A DNA stretch of 64,000 bases, from contig JADZDD010000025.1 of the NCBI GenBank assembly GCA_020851235.1, positions 310,001 through 374,000 of the forward strand, read 5' to 3'. This stretch comes from Burkholderiales bacterium. Lineage in GTDB: Bacteria; Pseudomonadota; Gammaproteobacteria; Burkholderiales; Casimicrobiaceae. Below the pieces are notes generated by a model. That model made no database searches, was not told the DNA's origin, and saw only the letters and a list, made by a program, of their open reading frames with translations. The position numbers were made by a program, and so were the translations under genes. Below, piece after piece: positions 35,999-46,190 of this stretch (position 1 is its first letter; each line of letters starts with the position of its first letter).

Positions 35999-37425
35999 GA
36001 CTCGCCGCCGAAGACGTCGACGCCGGCGAACACGCAGGCCGGCGACGCGTGCCCGACGCGAATGATCTGCGACGGCTCGCCCTTGCCGCAGTGCGGCGTG
36101 CCGAGCACCTGCACCGTCGTCGCGTCGCCCACGCGCGCGAGGCTGCGCCAGAAGCTCGCCGAGACGCCGCGGTAGTTGGGGTTCTTCACGACGTGCCGGA
36201 TCACCCCGTGTTCGATGACGCGCGCACGCTCGCAGCCGAACTGGAACTTGTTGCGTGAGTCGTCGATCGACCAGCTGCGGTTGGTCTCCATGAGCACGCC
36301 GCGGTCGATCCCGGCGACGAGGTCGGCAAGCGAGGCGTCCTTCGGCTCGAGGTTGAGGTTCGCCATGCGGTCGATCGGCGGCCGGTTCCAGCTGTCGGCG
36401 CGACTCGCGGCGACCCCCGGCAGCCTGGCGCGCATCTGCGACGTGGCGCCGCCGAGCGGGCGGACGAGGATGCCGTCGCGGATCAGGTACGCCTTCTCGG
36501 CCGGCGTGCCTTCGTCGTCGAACGCGTAGGTCGCAAGCTCCTCGCCGCGCGTGGGGTCGAAGCTCACGTCGAGCAGCGGCGAACCGTACCGGTAACTGCC
36601 GAACATGTCGAGGGTCACGAAGCTCGTCCCGGCAAAGTTGCGCTCGTCGCCCAGGATGCGGTCGAGTTCGAGCGGGTGGCCGATCGACTCGTGGATCTGC
36701 AGGATCATCTGGTCGGGCATGAGCAGCACGTCCATCGATCCTCGCGGGCACTCGGGCGCGGTGAGGAGTTCGATCGCTTCGGCCGCGATCCGCGTCCCGG
36801 CGCCGACGAAGCCGAAGCGCGCGAGGATCTCGGCTCCGCCCTGTTGGCAGATGCCGCGGAAGCCGTCGAGCGAGCGCGACTGCGTCACCCCGCCGGCGTG
36901 CGCGGTGACGGTGAGGCGCGGCAGCAGGAAGCGGTAACGCTGCACGACGTCGCCGCCCGTGCTCGTGACGAGGCGGTGCGTGGCGGTGCGGACCTCGACG
37001 CCGGCCTCGCTGTCGACGATGCGCGGATCGCGCGTCGCGGCGGCGCACTCGGCGGCGAGGAGGTCGTACCACTCGCGGGGTGTCGGCCCGGCCACGGCGA
37101 GCGCGGGGGAAGCGTACTCGCCGCGGGCGGCGGGCCGCGGCAGCCTGCGGCTGTCGATGAGTCCCGTGTGCGCGGTGACGCGGGCCCGGGCCGCCGCGCG
37201 CTGCAACGCGGCACGGACGCCTTGCGCGCTCGTGTCGCCCGTCGCGGCGTACCCGTAGCCACCGTCGGCGTGGACGCTGGCCATGACCCCGCGGTCGGTG
37301 GTCACCGCCAACGGCAGCGGGACGTTGTGGCGGACGGCGTACTGCGAGGCCTGCTCTTCGACGAAGCGCAGCGACCAGTAGTCGGCGCGCAGGTCGACGT
37401 CGGGCAGGGGGGCGTCGAGCGGCAT
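35995..37425 (-). CDS. tldD: TldD family metallopeptidase
   Basis: HESIGHPLELDRILGDERNFAGTSF (HExxxH), LNLEPKDASLADLVAGIDRGVLMETN, PHCGKGEPSQIIRVGHASPACVF. Confidence 0.88.
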   Translation of the reverse strand: MPLDAPLPDVDLRADYWSLRFVEEQASQYAVRHNVPLPLAVTTDRGVMASVHADGGYGYAATGDTSAQGVRAALQRAAARARVTAHTGLIDSRRLPRPAARGEYASPALAVAGPTPREWYDLLAAECAAATRDPRIVDSEAGVEVRTATHRLVTSTGGDVVQRYRFLLPRLTVTAHAGGVTQSRSLDGFRGICQQGGAEILARFGFVGAGTRIAAEAIELLTAPECPRGSMDVLLMPDQMILQIHESIGHPLELDRILGDERNFAGTSFVTLDMFGSYRYGSPLLDVSFDPTRGEELATYAFDDEGTPAEKAYLIRDGILVRPLGGATSQMRARLPGVAASRADSWNRPPIDRMANLNLEPKDASLADLVAGIDRGVLMETNRSWSIDDSRNKFQFGCERARVIEHGVIRHVVKNPNYRGVSASFWRSLARVGDATTVQVLGTPHCGKGEPSQIIRVGHASPACVFAGVDVFGGES

Positions 37426-37518
37426 GGCGGGGTCTCGGGCGGGCGGTGACGATCGGTCAGGGTGCGGGCCGCCGGTGGCGTGTCGCGGCGGCTGCGGCGT
37501 CTGGCAGCGTCGCCCGGA

Positions 37519-38025
37519 TCATGGCGTGTCCTGCCCGTCCCGGGTTCCGAACGTGCGCAGCGCGGCTCCGGTCACGCGGGCGATCCGCCACTCGGGCATC
37601 ACCGTCGCCCCCATCCCTTCGTAGAAGGCGATGGCCGGGTGGTTCCAGTCGAGGACGGCCCACTCGAGGCGTCCGCAGTCGCGGGCGCGGGCGATGGCGG
37701 CAACCTCGGCCAGGAGCGTGCGCCCGACCCCCCGGCCACGATGCTGCGGGTAGACGAAGATGTCCTCGAGCCAGAGTCCGGCACGGGCGAGGAAGGTCGA
37801 GAAATTCGGAAAAAACAAGGCAAAACCGAGCGCTTCCCGCGACGCACCGCCTTCCCAGGCGATGAGCGCCTCGGCGAGGGGCCGCTCCCCGAAGAGCGCG
37901 CGGGCGAGCGCGTCTTCGCTGGCCGACACGAGATGCGTCAGCCGCTCGTACTCCGCCAGGGCCCGGATCATGGCAAGAAGCGGCCCGGTATCGGATATCC
38001 GCGCTGGAAGGATGGAAAAAGGCAT
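37519..38025 (-). CDS. GNAT family N-acetyltransferase
   Basis: ALFFPNFSTFLARAGLWLEDIFVYPQHRGRGVGRTLLAEVAAIARARDCGRLEWAVLDWNHPAIAFYEGMGA. Confidence 0.9.
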   Translation of the reverse strand: MPFSILPARISDTGPLLAMIRALAEYERLTHLVSASEDALARALFGERPLAEALIAWEGGASREALGFALFFPNFSTFLARAGLWLEDIFVYPQHRGRGVGRTLLAEVAAIARARDCGRLEWAVLDWNHPAIAFYEGMGATVMPEWRIARVTGAALRTFGTRDGQDTP

Positions 38026-38299
38026 CGAAAGGGTGGATTCGACGTGCCGTCACGCCACGGAGGCGACCGCCGCACCCCGGGCGCCGTGGAAGCGCCGAGG
38101 AGGGACTTCGTCACTAATCCGCCGCCGCGGGCAGTGGGGGCCGATATTGGCGAAATTGCAACAGAATGTACCCGTCGATTGTAGCAATCGGCCCGGCGGA
38201 TTGCTCGCAAATTGCCGGGCGTTGTACCTTCCACCTGTGTGCCGGAGGGCGGGCGCTGTCCCGCGTACAGGCATCCATCATTTCTGGGGGGATTCAACG

Positions 38300-41062
38300 A
38301 TGAGATTTCAGCGCAACAAGGTCGCGCTTGCCCTTGGCGTAGGTGGTGTGGCGCTGGTTGCCGGTGGCATGGCAACCGCGCAGGACATCCGCGTCAACGT
38401 GACGGGCTCCAACATCAAGCGGACCGACACCGAGACCGCGGCGCCGATCCAGACGATCACCCGCGAGGACATCCAGCAGACGGGCCTGCAGACGATCCAG
38501 GAGGTGGTGCGGCAGATCACCGCGAGCAACAACGGCGGGATCGCGCCGTCGTTCACCAACGGCTTCTCCGCCTCCGGCAGCGCGGTCTCGCTGCGCGGCC
38601 TCGGCCCCAACAACACGCTGGTCCTCGTCAACGGGCGGCGTCTTGCCAATTTCGGCCTGGCCGACGACGGGCACGCCTCGTATCCCGACCTCTCGCAGAT
38701 CCCGTTCGACGCCGTCGAGCGCATCGAGGTCCTGAAGGACGGCGCCTCGGCGATCTACGGCTCGGATGCCGTGGCGGGCGTGGTCAACGTGATCCTGCGC
38801 CAGCAGTTCACCGGCGTCACGGTCATGGGCTCGGGTGGCACCAATTACAACGGCGAAGGCAACCAGTGGCGCGCCGCGATCACCGGCGGCATCGGCGATC
38901 TCACCCGGGACCGCTACAACGCCTTCATCTCGTTCGACTACCAGAAGCAGGACCCCATCGCGATGAACACCCTGCGCGATTACATGGGGACCAACAACTT
39001 CACCAGCATGGGCGGCTACGACCAGCGCCCCGGCAACCCGTACAGCGGCTTTGGCACCACGAGCATGCTGGGCAACGTGCGTCCGGTCGCCGCCGCCAAC
39101 CCGAATGGAAGTCCCGGGGCCTACCAGACGCTACCCGGCACGTGCACCTCGGGTCCGGTCAGCGTCGGCCCCGCCGGCCAGCCCTTCTGCATCTGGGAGG
39201 TCAAGGACTGGGTGGACTTGCAGCCCAAGATCGAGCGCGCCAACGTCTACGCGCGCGGCGCGTACAACTTCACCGACTCGATCCAGGGCTACACCGAACT
39301 CGCGTACTTCTCGGTCAAGACCGATACGCGCAACACGCCGACCGGGACCCGCGCCAACTGGTTCGATCCGTCGACGGTGTCGATCAAGTCGTCGGTCAAC
39401 GTCTACCTGCCGGTGGGCCACCCCGACAATCCGTTCTCGGCCAACAACCAGGTCGCACGCCTGTACTACGTCGACGGCGCGCTGGGCGGTCGCAACACCG
39501 AGTACAAGACCGATACGCAGCGCTACCTCGCCGGGGTCAAGGGCAGCAACGCGGGGTGGGACTGGGACTTGGCCGGCCTGTACATCCGCAGCGACACCGA
39601 CGTCACGCGCCAGAATTTCTACAGCTACGATCGGCTGCAGCAAGGCCTGGCCGGCACGGGCCCGTTCGGCTACTACCGGATTGGCGCCGCAGCGGGGGCG
39701 AACAATCCCGGCATCTACGACTGGATCGCGCCGGACCGCTCGTGGAGCATCAAGTCCGAGAACACGAACTTCGACGCCAAGGCGTCACGCGACCTCATGA
39801 AGCTCTCCGGCGGGCAGTTGGCGCTGGCGCTGGGCTACGAGTTCCGTCGCGAGGAGCTGTCGAATCCGGGGGCACCCGGCACCGACACCGGCAACGTCGT
39901 CGGCCTGGGTTATTCGGCGGCGTTCGGCTCGCGCAACGTCAACGCGCTCTTCGCCGAGTTGTACGCGCCGGTCCTGAAGAACCTCGAACTCACCGCCGCG
40001 GTGCGCTTCGACGATTATTCGGACGTCGGCAACACGACCAACCCGAAGATCGGCGCCAAGTGGACGGTGATCCCGCAGGTGGTGCTGCGCGGCACGTACG
40101 CGACCGCGTTCCGGGCCCCGGGCCTGTACGAGACGTCGACGGCGAACGCATCGGCCGGCTATACCGTGGCGCGTGACCCCATCCGCTGTCCGGTCACCGG
40201 CCTTGCCGCCGACTGCTCGAACCAGGTGCTCGGCATCAACACCGGCAACCCGTACATCAAGCCCGAGAAGTCGGACACGTGGACCGTCGGCGTCATCGTC
40301 GAGCCGATGCCGGGCTTGTCGGGGACCCTGGACTACTGGAACATCGACACCAAGGACCAGATCACGATCGGCAGCGTCCAGGGCGTGCTGAACAACCCGG
40401 GGAACTTCCCGGCGGCGACCGTCGGCCGCGATACCAACAACCTGCCGGGCATCCCCAACTCCGGCACGGTGCTGTACGTGTCGACGCCGTACCAGAATGC
40501 CAATACGGTGAAGACCGACGGTATCGACCTCGACATCCTCGGTCGTTACAACGCGCCCAACAACTGGGGCACGTTCAGCGCCGAGTTCCAGTGGACGCAC
40601 ATCTTCAAGTTCAGCCAGACGTTGGGCGGCATCGAGTACGAGTACCAGGGCACCAACGGCAACTACGACGTCTCGTCGGCGCAGGGCACGCCAAAGGATC
40701 GCTGGAACCTGATCCTCGGCTGGGCCCGTGGCCCGTGGAACGTGACGGGAACGGTGCGCTACGTCGCGGGCTACGACGAGATCCCATGGCGCGACCTCGC
40801 GGTTCCGGAGAACTGCCTGTACATCTGGCGGGACGACCAGACGAGCTGCTCGGTCGATTCGTTCACGACGTTCGACCTTTCGGCCTCGTACAAGGGGTTC
40901 AAGAACTGGGAGATCTTCGGGTCGATCGTCAATCTCTTCAACGAGAAGGCGCCGTTCGCGCCGGCCGCGGCGTACGGTAACGTCAACTTCAACTACAACT
41001 ACTCGTTCACCGGCGCCACCGGTACGCAGTTCAACGCGGGCGTGCGCTACACGTTCAAGTAG
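38300..41062 (+). CDS. TonB-dependent receptor
   Basis: Signal peptide; PIQTITREDIQQTG, VSLRGLGPNNTLVLVNGRR, IPFDAVERIEVLKDGASAIYGSDAVAGVVNVIL plug; terminal aromatic-ending beta strand GVRYTFK. Confidence 0.94.
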   Translation: MRFQRNKVALALGVGGVALVAGGMATAQDIRVNVTGSNIKRTDTETAAPIQTITREDIQQTGLQTIQEVVRQITASNNGGIAPSFTNGFSASGSAVSLRGLGPNNTLVLVNGRRLANFGLADDGHASYPDLSQIPFDAVERIEVLKDGASAIYGSDAVAGVVNVILRQQFTGVTVMGSGGTNYNGEGNQWRAAITGGIGDLTRDRYNAFISFDYQKQDPIAMNTLRDYMGTNNFTSMGGYDQRPGNPYSGFGTTSMLGNVRPVAAANPNGSPGAYQTLPGTCTSGPVSVGPAGQPFCIWEVKDWVDLQPKIERANVYARGAYNFTDSIQGYTELAYFSVKTDTRNTPTGTRANWFDPSTVSIKSSVNVYLPVGHPDNPFSANNQVARLYYVDGALGGRNTEYKTDTQRYLAGVKGSNAGWDWDLAGLYIRSDTDVTRQNFYSYDRLQQGLAGTGPFGYYRIGAAAGANNPGIYDWIAPDRSWSIKSENTNFDAKASRDLMKLSGGQLALALGYEFRREELSNPGAPGTDTGNVVGLGYSAAFGSRNVNALFAELYAPVLKNLELTAAVRFDDYSDVGNTTNPKIGAKWTVIPQVVLRGTYATAFRAPGLYETSTANASAGYTVARDPIRCPVTGLAADCSNQVLGINTGNPYIKPEKSDTWTVGVIVEPMPGLSGTLDYWNIDTKDQITIGSVQGVLNNPGNFPAATVGRDTNNLPGIPNSGTVLYVSTPYQNANTVKTDGIDLDILGRYNAPNNWGTFSAEFQWTHIFKFSQTLGGIEYEYQGTNGNYDVSSAQGTPKDRWNLILGWARGPWNVTGTVRYVAGYDEIPWRDLAVPENCLYIWRDDQTSCSVDSFTTFDLSASYKGFKNWEIFGSIVNLFNEKAPFAPAAAYGNVNFNYNYSFTGATGTQFNAGVRYTFK

Positions 41063-41119
41063 TCCGGCAGCGACGTTGCAGCAGCAGGGCATCGGCGCCA
41101 TGCCGATGTGATTGGCGGG

Positions 41120-41162
41120 CCCCGGCCGGTACACCGTACCGCGCCGGGGTTTTCGTTTTTTT
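41120..41162 (+). terminator. Rho-independent terminator between the two TonB-dependent receptor genes
   Basis: CCCCGGC...GCCGGGG hairpin followed by TTTTCGTTTTTTT. Confidence 0.85.
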
Positions 41163-41198
41163 GGGCGGCAGTCTTTCATCACGATCGGGGGAGGCAGC

Positions 41199-43934
41199 AT
41201 GCGTTTCACACGGACGAGGGTTGCGGCAACGTTGGGGGTGGCAGGATTCGCGCTCCTCGGCGTGGGGACCGCCGCGGCGCAGGACATTCGCGTCAACGTC
41301 ACCGGCACCAACATCAAGCGGACCGATACCGAAACCGCGGCGCCGATCGAGGTCATCACCCGCGAGGACATCCAGCAGACCGGCTTCAATACGATCTCCG
41401 ACGTGGTGCGCGCGATCACCGCCAACAACAATGGCACCATCGCCAACCAGTGGAGCTACGGCTTTCCTTCGGGCGGGGCCGGGGTTTCGCTGCGCGGGTT
41501 GGGCTCGAACAACACGCTGCTGCTCCTCAACGGCCGGCGCCTTGCGCAGTACGGCCTCGCCGACGACGGGCACTATTCGTTCACCGACTTGAACCAGATT
41601 CCGTTCGATGCGGTCGAGCGCATCGAGATCCTGAAGGACGGCGCCTCGGCGATCTACGGCTCCGACGCCGTCGCCGGTGTCGTCAACATCATCCTGCGCC
41701 AGCAGTTCACCGGGTTCACCGCCAACGGCACCTTCGGCACCTCGTACAAGGGTGACGGCGACACCTTTCGCGCCGGCCTGACCGGGGGCATCGGCGATCT
41801 CACCCGGGATCGCTACAACGCCTACCTCACGCTCGATTACCAGAAGCAAAAGGCGATGCCGTCGACCAACCGGCGCGACTACATCGCCACCACCAACCTC
41901 GAGTTCATGGGGCTGCCCGATACGCGTCCCGGCAATCCGCCGCTCGGCTGGGGCACGACGAGCCCGCTTGGCAACGTGCGGCCGATCTCGCCGTCGGGCG
42001 CGCTCGGCGCGTACCAGTCGCTGCCCGGCGCCTGCCCGCCGGGTAGCGAGTCCGACGGCTTTTGCAAGTGGGAGCCCAAGGATTACACCGACATCCAGCC
42101 CGAGACCGAGAAGATCAATGTCTTCGCGCGGGGGTCGTACAACTTCACCGATTCGATCACGGGCTACGCCGAGCTCTCCTGGTTCCAGTCGAAGGTCGAC
42201 ACCACGATCTCGCCCAATCCGCTGCGCTCGACCTGGGCCAAGGTCTCGGATTACTCGATCGTGAGTTCATTGAGCACGATCAATCTGCCCGCCACGCACC
42301 CGGACAATCCGTTCGGCGCGCAGGGGCTCGCCGCCCGGCTGTACTACGTTCCCACCGACATCGGCGGGCGCACGACGAACACGACGAGCGATACGCAGCG
42401 CTACCTCGCCGGCGTCAAGGGCACCACCGCGGGCTGGGACTGGGATATCGGTGCGATGTACATCCGCTCCGACCTCGAGTATCGGCTCGGCAACTACGTC
42501 AACTATGCGAACGTCCTCTCGGCGCTGAACGGCCAGGGCGGCTTCGGCTACTACCGGATCGGCGCCAGTGCGAATCTCAACAATCCGGGCATCTACGGTT
42601 TCATCGCGCCGTCGGTGGTGTCCGACATCCGGACCGAGAACACGCAGATCGACGCCAAGGCGAGCCGCGATCTCATGAAGCTCGACGGTGGCCAGCTGGC
42701 GTTGGCCGTCGGCTACGAGTTCCGGCGCGAGGAGGTGAACAATCCCGGCGTTCCGGGCACCTTCAACGGCGAGATCATCGGCCTGGGTTACGCGGGGGGT
42801 GTCGGCTCGCGTAACGTCAATGCGGTGTACGCCGAGCTCTATGCGCCGGTGCTGAAGAACCTCGAGCTCACCGCCGCGGTCCGTTACGACCACTATTCCG
42901 ACTACGGCTCGAACACCGTGCCGAAGCTCGGCGTGAAGTGGACGGTCGTCCCGCAACTCGTCCTGCGCGGGACGTATGCGGAGGGCTTCCGTGCGCCCGG
43001 CTTGTACGAGAACGGCAACAGTTCCGTGGCAGCCTACACCTCGTACGTGGATCCGGTTCGCTGCCCGGTCACCGACTCGCCGGCCGACTGCGGCGCGGGC
43101 AACGTGGTGGCGATCACGTCGGGCAATCCCCTCATCGAATCGGAGAAGTCGACCAACTGGACGGTGGGTCTCGTCTTCGAGCCGGTGCCGGCGTTCAACA
43201 TGACGCTCGACTACTGGAACGTGGAGACGAAGAACCAGATCACCGGCGGCGACCCGCAGCTCATCATCGACAATCCGGGCGCCTTCCCGTCCGCGGTCGT
43301 GATCCGCGACCAGACCGACGCCCTGCCCGGCATCCCGAATTCGGGAACGATCGTCGCGGTGACCGTGCCGTTCGAGAACGCCGACAAGACGAAGACCGAC
43401 GGCATCGACGTGTCCGCACGCTATCGCTGGGTGAACGCGAACTACGGCAATTTCACCGCGTCGATCGACTACACGCACATCCGCAGCTTCGAGCGCACGT
43501 TCCAGAACGGAATCTCTGCCGAGTACGCCGGCACGCACGGGCCGACGTCGCTGTCGAGCGCCGCCGGGATGCCGAAGGACAAGTTCAACGTGACGCTCGC
43601 CTGGGAGAAGGGGCCGTGGAACGTCGCCGGCATCGTCCGCTACGTGGGGCCGATGGACGACGTCGAATCGAAGGAGGACCCGACCTGTCTCACCTCGTCG
43701 TCCCTGGGCGTCGATGGCTACTGCACGGTCGCGTCGTTCACGACCCTCGACCTGTCGGCTTCCTATAAAGGCTTCAAGAACTGGGAGATCTTCGGGTCGG
43801 TGATCAACGTGTTCAACCGCATCGCGCCGTTCGACTACACGGCGGGCTACGGCATCTACAACTACAATTTCAACTACGCGCTGCCCGGGGCGACCGGCAC
43901 CATGTTCAACCTGGGAGCACGCTACACGTTCTGA
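41199..43934 (+). CDS. TonB-dependent receptor, tandem paralog
   Basis: Plug and barrel closely parallel the upstream receptor (DIRVNVTGTNIKRTDTETAAPIEVITREDIQQTG...; ends GARYTF). Confidence 0.94.
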   Translation: MRFTRTRVAATLGVAGFALLGVGTAAAQDIRVNVTGTNIKRTDTETAAPIEVITREDIQQTGFNTISDVVRAITANNNGTIANQWSYGFPSGGAGVSLRGLGSNNTLLLLNGRRLAQYGLADDGHYSFTDLNQIPFDAVERIEILKDGASAIYGSDAVAGVVNIILRQQFTGFTANGTFGTSYKGDGDTFRAGLTGGIGDLTRDRYNAYLTLDYQKQKAMPSTNRRDYIATTNLEFMGLPDTRPGNPPLGWGTTSPLGNVRPISPSGALGAYQSLPGACPPGSESDGFCKWEPKDYTDIQPETEKINVFARGSYNFTDSITGYAELSWFQSKVDTTISPNPLRSTWAKVSDYSIVSSLSTINLPATHPDNPFGAQGLAARLYYVPTDIGGRTTNTTSDTQRYLAGVKGTTAGWDWDIGAMYIRSDLEYRLGNYVNYANVLSALNGQGGFGYYRIGASANLNNPGIYGFIAPSVVSDIRTENTQIDAKASRDLMKLDGGQLALAVGYEFRREEVNNPGVPGTFNGEIIGLGYAGGVGSRNVNAVYAELYAPVLKNLELTAAVRYDHYSDYGSNTVPKLGVKWTVVPQLVLRGTYAEGFRAPGLYENGNSSVAAYTSYVDPVRCPVTDSPADCGAGNVVAITSGNPLIESEKSTNWTVGLVFEPVPAFNMTLDYWNVETKNQITGGDPQLIIDNPGAFPSAVVIRDQTDALPGIPNSGTIVAVTVPFENADKTKTDGIDVSARYRWVNANYGNFTASIDYTHIRSFERTFQNGISAEYAGTHGPTSLSSAAGMPKDKFNVTLAWEKGPWNVAGIVRYVGPMDDVESKEDPTCLTSSSLGVDGYCTVASFTTLDLSASYKGFKNWEIFGSVINVFNRIAPFDYTAGYGIYNYNFNYALPGATGTMFNLGARYTF

Positions 43935-43971
43935 TCGCGCGTGTTGGAACCCGCGGCGCGGGATGCGCCGC

Positions 43972-44005
43972 CGCGCCGGGACGGGCAGCCTGCGGTCCCG
44001 GCGCG
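43972..44005 (+). repeat. 11-bp inverted repeat, candidate intercistronic hairpin
   Basis: CGCGCCGGGAC / GTCCCGGCGCG with 12-nt loop, no T-tract. Confidence 0.6.
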
Positions 44006-44028
44006 GGCGTTCGACAAGAGGAGGCACC

Positions 44029-44502
44029 ATGAGGAAGATCGTGGCGGCGCTCGCCGCCGCGTGCATGCTCGTATCGGTCGCGGCGGTCGCGCAGGAGCCG
44101 GCCGCCGGAGCGGCCGAGCTCGCCGCGCTGCAGAAGGCGGCGCGGGCCGACAAGCGCGGGCTCGTCGCCGAGAAGCTCGCACTCACGCCGGCCGAGGCGA
44201 CGAAGTTCTGGCCCGCGTACGACGGCTGCCAGCGCGACCTCGCGCAGGTGACGCGCCGGCGGACGGTGGCCATCGAGGGCCTCGTCGGGCGCGATGGCCC
44301 GCTCACCGATGCGTATGCGCGCAAGGTCGTCGACGAGCTCGTCGCCATCGAGGATGCCGAGATGCGCGCGCTGCGCAAGTGCGCGCAGGCGATGCTGCGC
44401 GCGCTCCCGCCGCGCAAGGCCGCACGCTACCTGCAGCTCGAGAACAAGCTGCGCACCGCGCAGGATTACGAGATTGCGGTCGCCTTCCCGCTCGGGCAGT
44501 AG
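44029..44502 (+). CDS. Small exported protein, possibly Spy/CpxP-like
   Basis: Signal peptide MRKIVAALAAACMLVSVAAVAQ; LALTPAEATKFWPAYDGCQRDLAQVTRRR helical pattern. Confidence 0.65.
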   Translation: MRKIVAALAAACMLVSVAAVAQEPAAGAAELAALQKAARADKRGLVAEKLALTPAEATKFWPAYDGCQRDLAQVTRRRTVAIEGLVGRDGPLTDAYARKVVDELVAIEDAEMRALRKCAQAMLRALPPRKAARYLQLENKLRTAQDYEIAVAFPLGQ

Positions 44503-44580
44503 TCGCGCCCGTCGCGGCGACCGGGCACACTCACGTCACGCCGCACCACGCCATGCGATCGCGGGGCCGACGACGGGTCA

Positions 44581-44608
44581 TGGACATTTCGCCGCTTTTG
44601 TGTAAAAT
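44581..44608 (+). promoter_or_regulatory. Candidate sigma70 promoter for the exbB operon
   Basis: TGGACA - 16 bp - TAAAAT, about 290 bp upstream of exbB. Confidence 0.5.
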
Positions 44609-44631
44609 CCCGCGGGTTTTTGCGAACGGCC

Positions 44632-44809
44632 TTGGCCCTGCCGCTGGCGGGGCCAATGCTTTTGGATAGGCATTTCGCGCATGTGCGCAGCGGGTTTTGC
44701 AGCACCCCGGAGGGGAGGCGGTGGAGGTTCGCCGCTTCGTGGGGTGTCCTGCGGGCCTGCTGCAACCGGTATCCTTCCGCTGCGTCCGGTAACCTGTCCG
44801 GCCCGCAGG
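44632..44809 (+). ncRNA. Candidate structured 5' leader of exbB, no known family recognised
   Basis: Successive hairpins: TTGGCCC/GGGCCAA, CACCCC/GGGGTG with inner GGCG/CGCC, and CCTGCGGGCC/GGCCCGCAGG with inner ACCGG/CCGGT. Confidence 0.4.
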
Positions 44810-44894
44810 CGGATCGCCGGCACGCCGTTGGCCGTGTCCATACCCTGGACCGACCGCCAATCATCTGACTGAATCACCCCTGTCTGGAGACCAC

Positions 44895-45740
44895 ATGTTG
44901 AAGAATATTCGCCGGGCTGCCATGGCCGCGGTCCTGCTCGGCGTCGCCGTCGCCCTGCCGTTCGCACCCGCCGCCATCGCGCAAACGCCACCCCCCGCTC
45001 CGGCCGCGGCGCCGGCACCGGCGGCAGCGCTTCCCGCGCCTGCCGTCGCTCCGCCCGCGGCGCCCGAGATGATCGAGAATCCGTACGGGCTCGAGGCGAT
45101 GTGGAAGGGGGGCGACCTCGTCTCGCGCATCACGCTCGGCATCCTCGTGCTGATGTCGATGGGAAGCTGGTACATCATCGTGACCAAGCTCTACGAGCAG
45201 TACAAGATGGGTCGCCAGGCAAAGGACGCGACCAAGAAGTTCTGGAAGGCGCCGACGGTGCGCCAGGGTGCGGACGTGCTGAAGAAGAGCAGCCCCTACC
45301 GCTTCATCGCCGAGTCGGGGATCGACGCGACGCAAAAGCACGACGGGCTCCTGGGCACCGTCGACCTGAACGACTGGATCGCGATGTCGATCCAGCGCGC
45401 CGTCGACAACATCCAGGCCCGCACGCAGGATGGTCTCGCCTTCCTCGCCACCGTCGGCTCCACCGCGCCGTTCATCGGCCTCTTCGGGACGGTGTGGGGC
45501 ATCTATCACGCGCTGACCGCGATCGGCATCGCCGGCCAGGCATCGATCGACAAGGTCGCCGGCCCGGTGGGCGAGGCGCTCATCATGACCGCCATCGGTC
45601 TTGCGGTCGCGGTTCCCGCGGTGCTGGGGTACAACTGGCTCGTTCGTCGCAACAAGGTGGCGATGGATCAGGTGCGCAGCTTCGGCGCCGACGTCCACGC
45701 GATCCTGCTCTCCAACGCGCGCAGCCCGGCCAAGGCGTGA
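44895..45740 (+). CDS. exbB: MotA/TolQ/ExbB proton channel family protein
   Basis: FLATVGSTAPFIGLFGTVWGIYHALTAIG...GPVGEALIMTAIGLAVAVPAVLGYN. Confidence 0.93.
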   Translation: MLKNIRRAAMAAVLLGVAVALPFAPAAIAQTPPPAPAAAPAPAAALPAPAVAPPAAPEMIENPYGLEAMWKGGDLVSRITLGILVLMSMGSWYIIVTKLYEQYKMGRQAKDATKKFWKAPTVRQGADVLKKSSPYRFIAESGIDATQKHDGLLGTVDLNDWIAMSIQRAVDNIQARTQDGLAFLATVGSTAPFIGLFGTVWGIYHALTAIGIAGQASIDKVAGPVGEALIMTAIGLAVAVPAVLGYNWLVRRNKVAMDQVRSFGADVHAILLSNARSPAKA

Positions 45741-45744
45741 TGCC

Positions 45745-46173
45745 ATGGCGATGAACGTCGGCTCCGGCGAAGACGAGGAAGAAGCGATCTCCGCCATCAA
45801 CACCACGCCGCTCGTCGACGTGATGCTGGTGCTGCTCATCATCTTCCTCATCACGATTCCGGTCGTCACCACGTCGATCCAGGTGCAGCTCCCCAAGGAG
45901 CGCAACGAGATCCGCGAGACGAAGCCGGAGAACATCATCCTGTCGGTGGACCGTGCCGGCAGCATCTACTGGAACGACCTCAAGATGCCGACGACCGCGG
46001 CGCTGCTCGAGCGGTTGAAGAAGATCGCCGTGCTCGATCCGCAGCCCGAAGTGCAGATTCGCGGTGACGGTGGCGCCGACTACAACTCGGTGGGCAAGAT
46101 CATCTACACCGTGCAGCGGGCAGGCATCGCCAAGGTGGGCTTCATCATGGAGCCTCCCGCGCGCGGCGGCTGA
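45745..46173 (+). CDS. exbD: Biopolymer transport protein ExbD (copy 1)
   Basis: AINTTPLVDVMLVLLIIFLITIPVVTTSIQVQLPKE. Confidence 0.92.
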   Translation: MAMNVGSGEDEEEAISAINTTPLVDVMLVLLIIFLITIPVVTTSIQVQLPKERNEIRETKPENIILSVDRAGSIYWNDLKMPTTAALLERLKKIAVLDPQPEVQIRGDGGADYNSVGKIIYTVQRAGIAKVGFIMEPPARGG

Positions 46174-46190
46174 GGCGAGAGGAACCCGAC

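Noticed and set aside
35999-37072. N-terminal extension of the 799-aa ORF 34673..37072 (apparent TldD-PmbA fusion)
   Set aside because: The extension is the wrong frame of tldD; the two genes simply overlap by 4 bp.
44632-44809. Known riboswitch (cobalamin/TPP/FMN) in the exbB leader
   Set aside because: No B12-box or other consensus core could be matched by eye; left as an unassigned structured leader.
44620-44868. Small ORFs in the exbB leader (82 aa and 63 aa)
   Set aside because: No RBS or recognisable motif; the region looks more like structured RNA than coding sequence.
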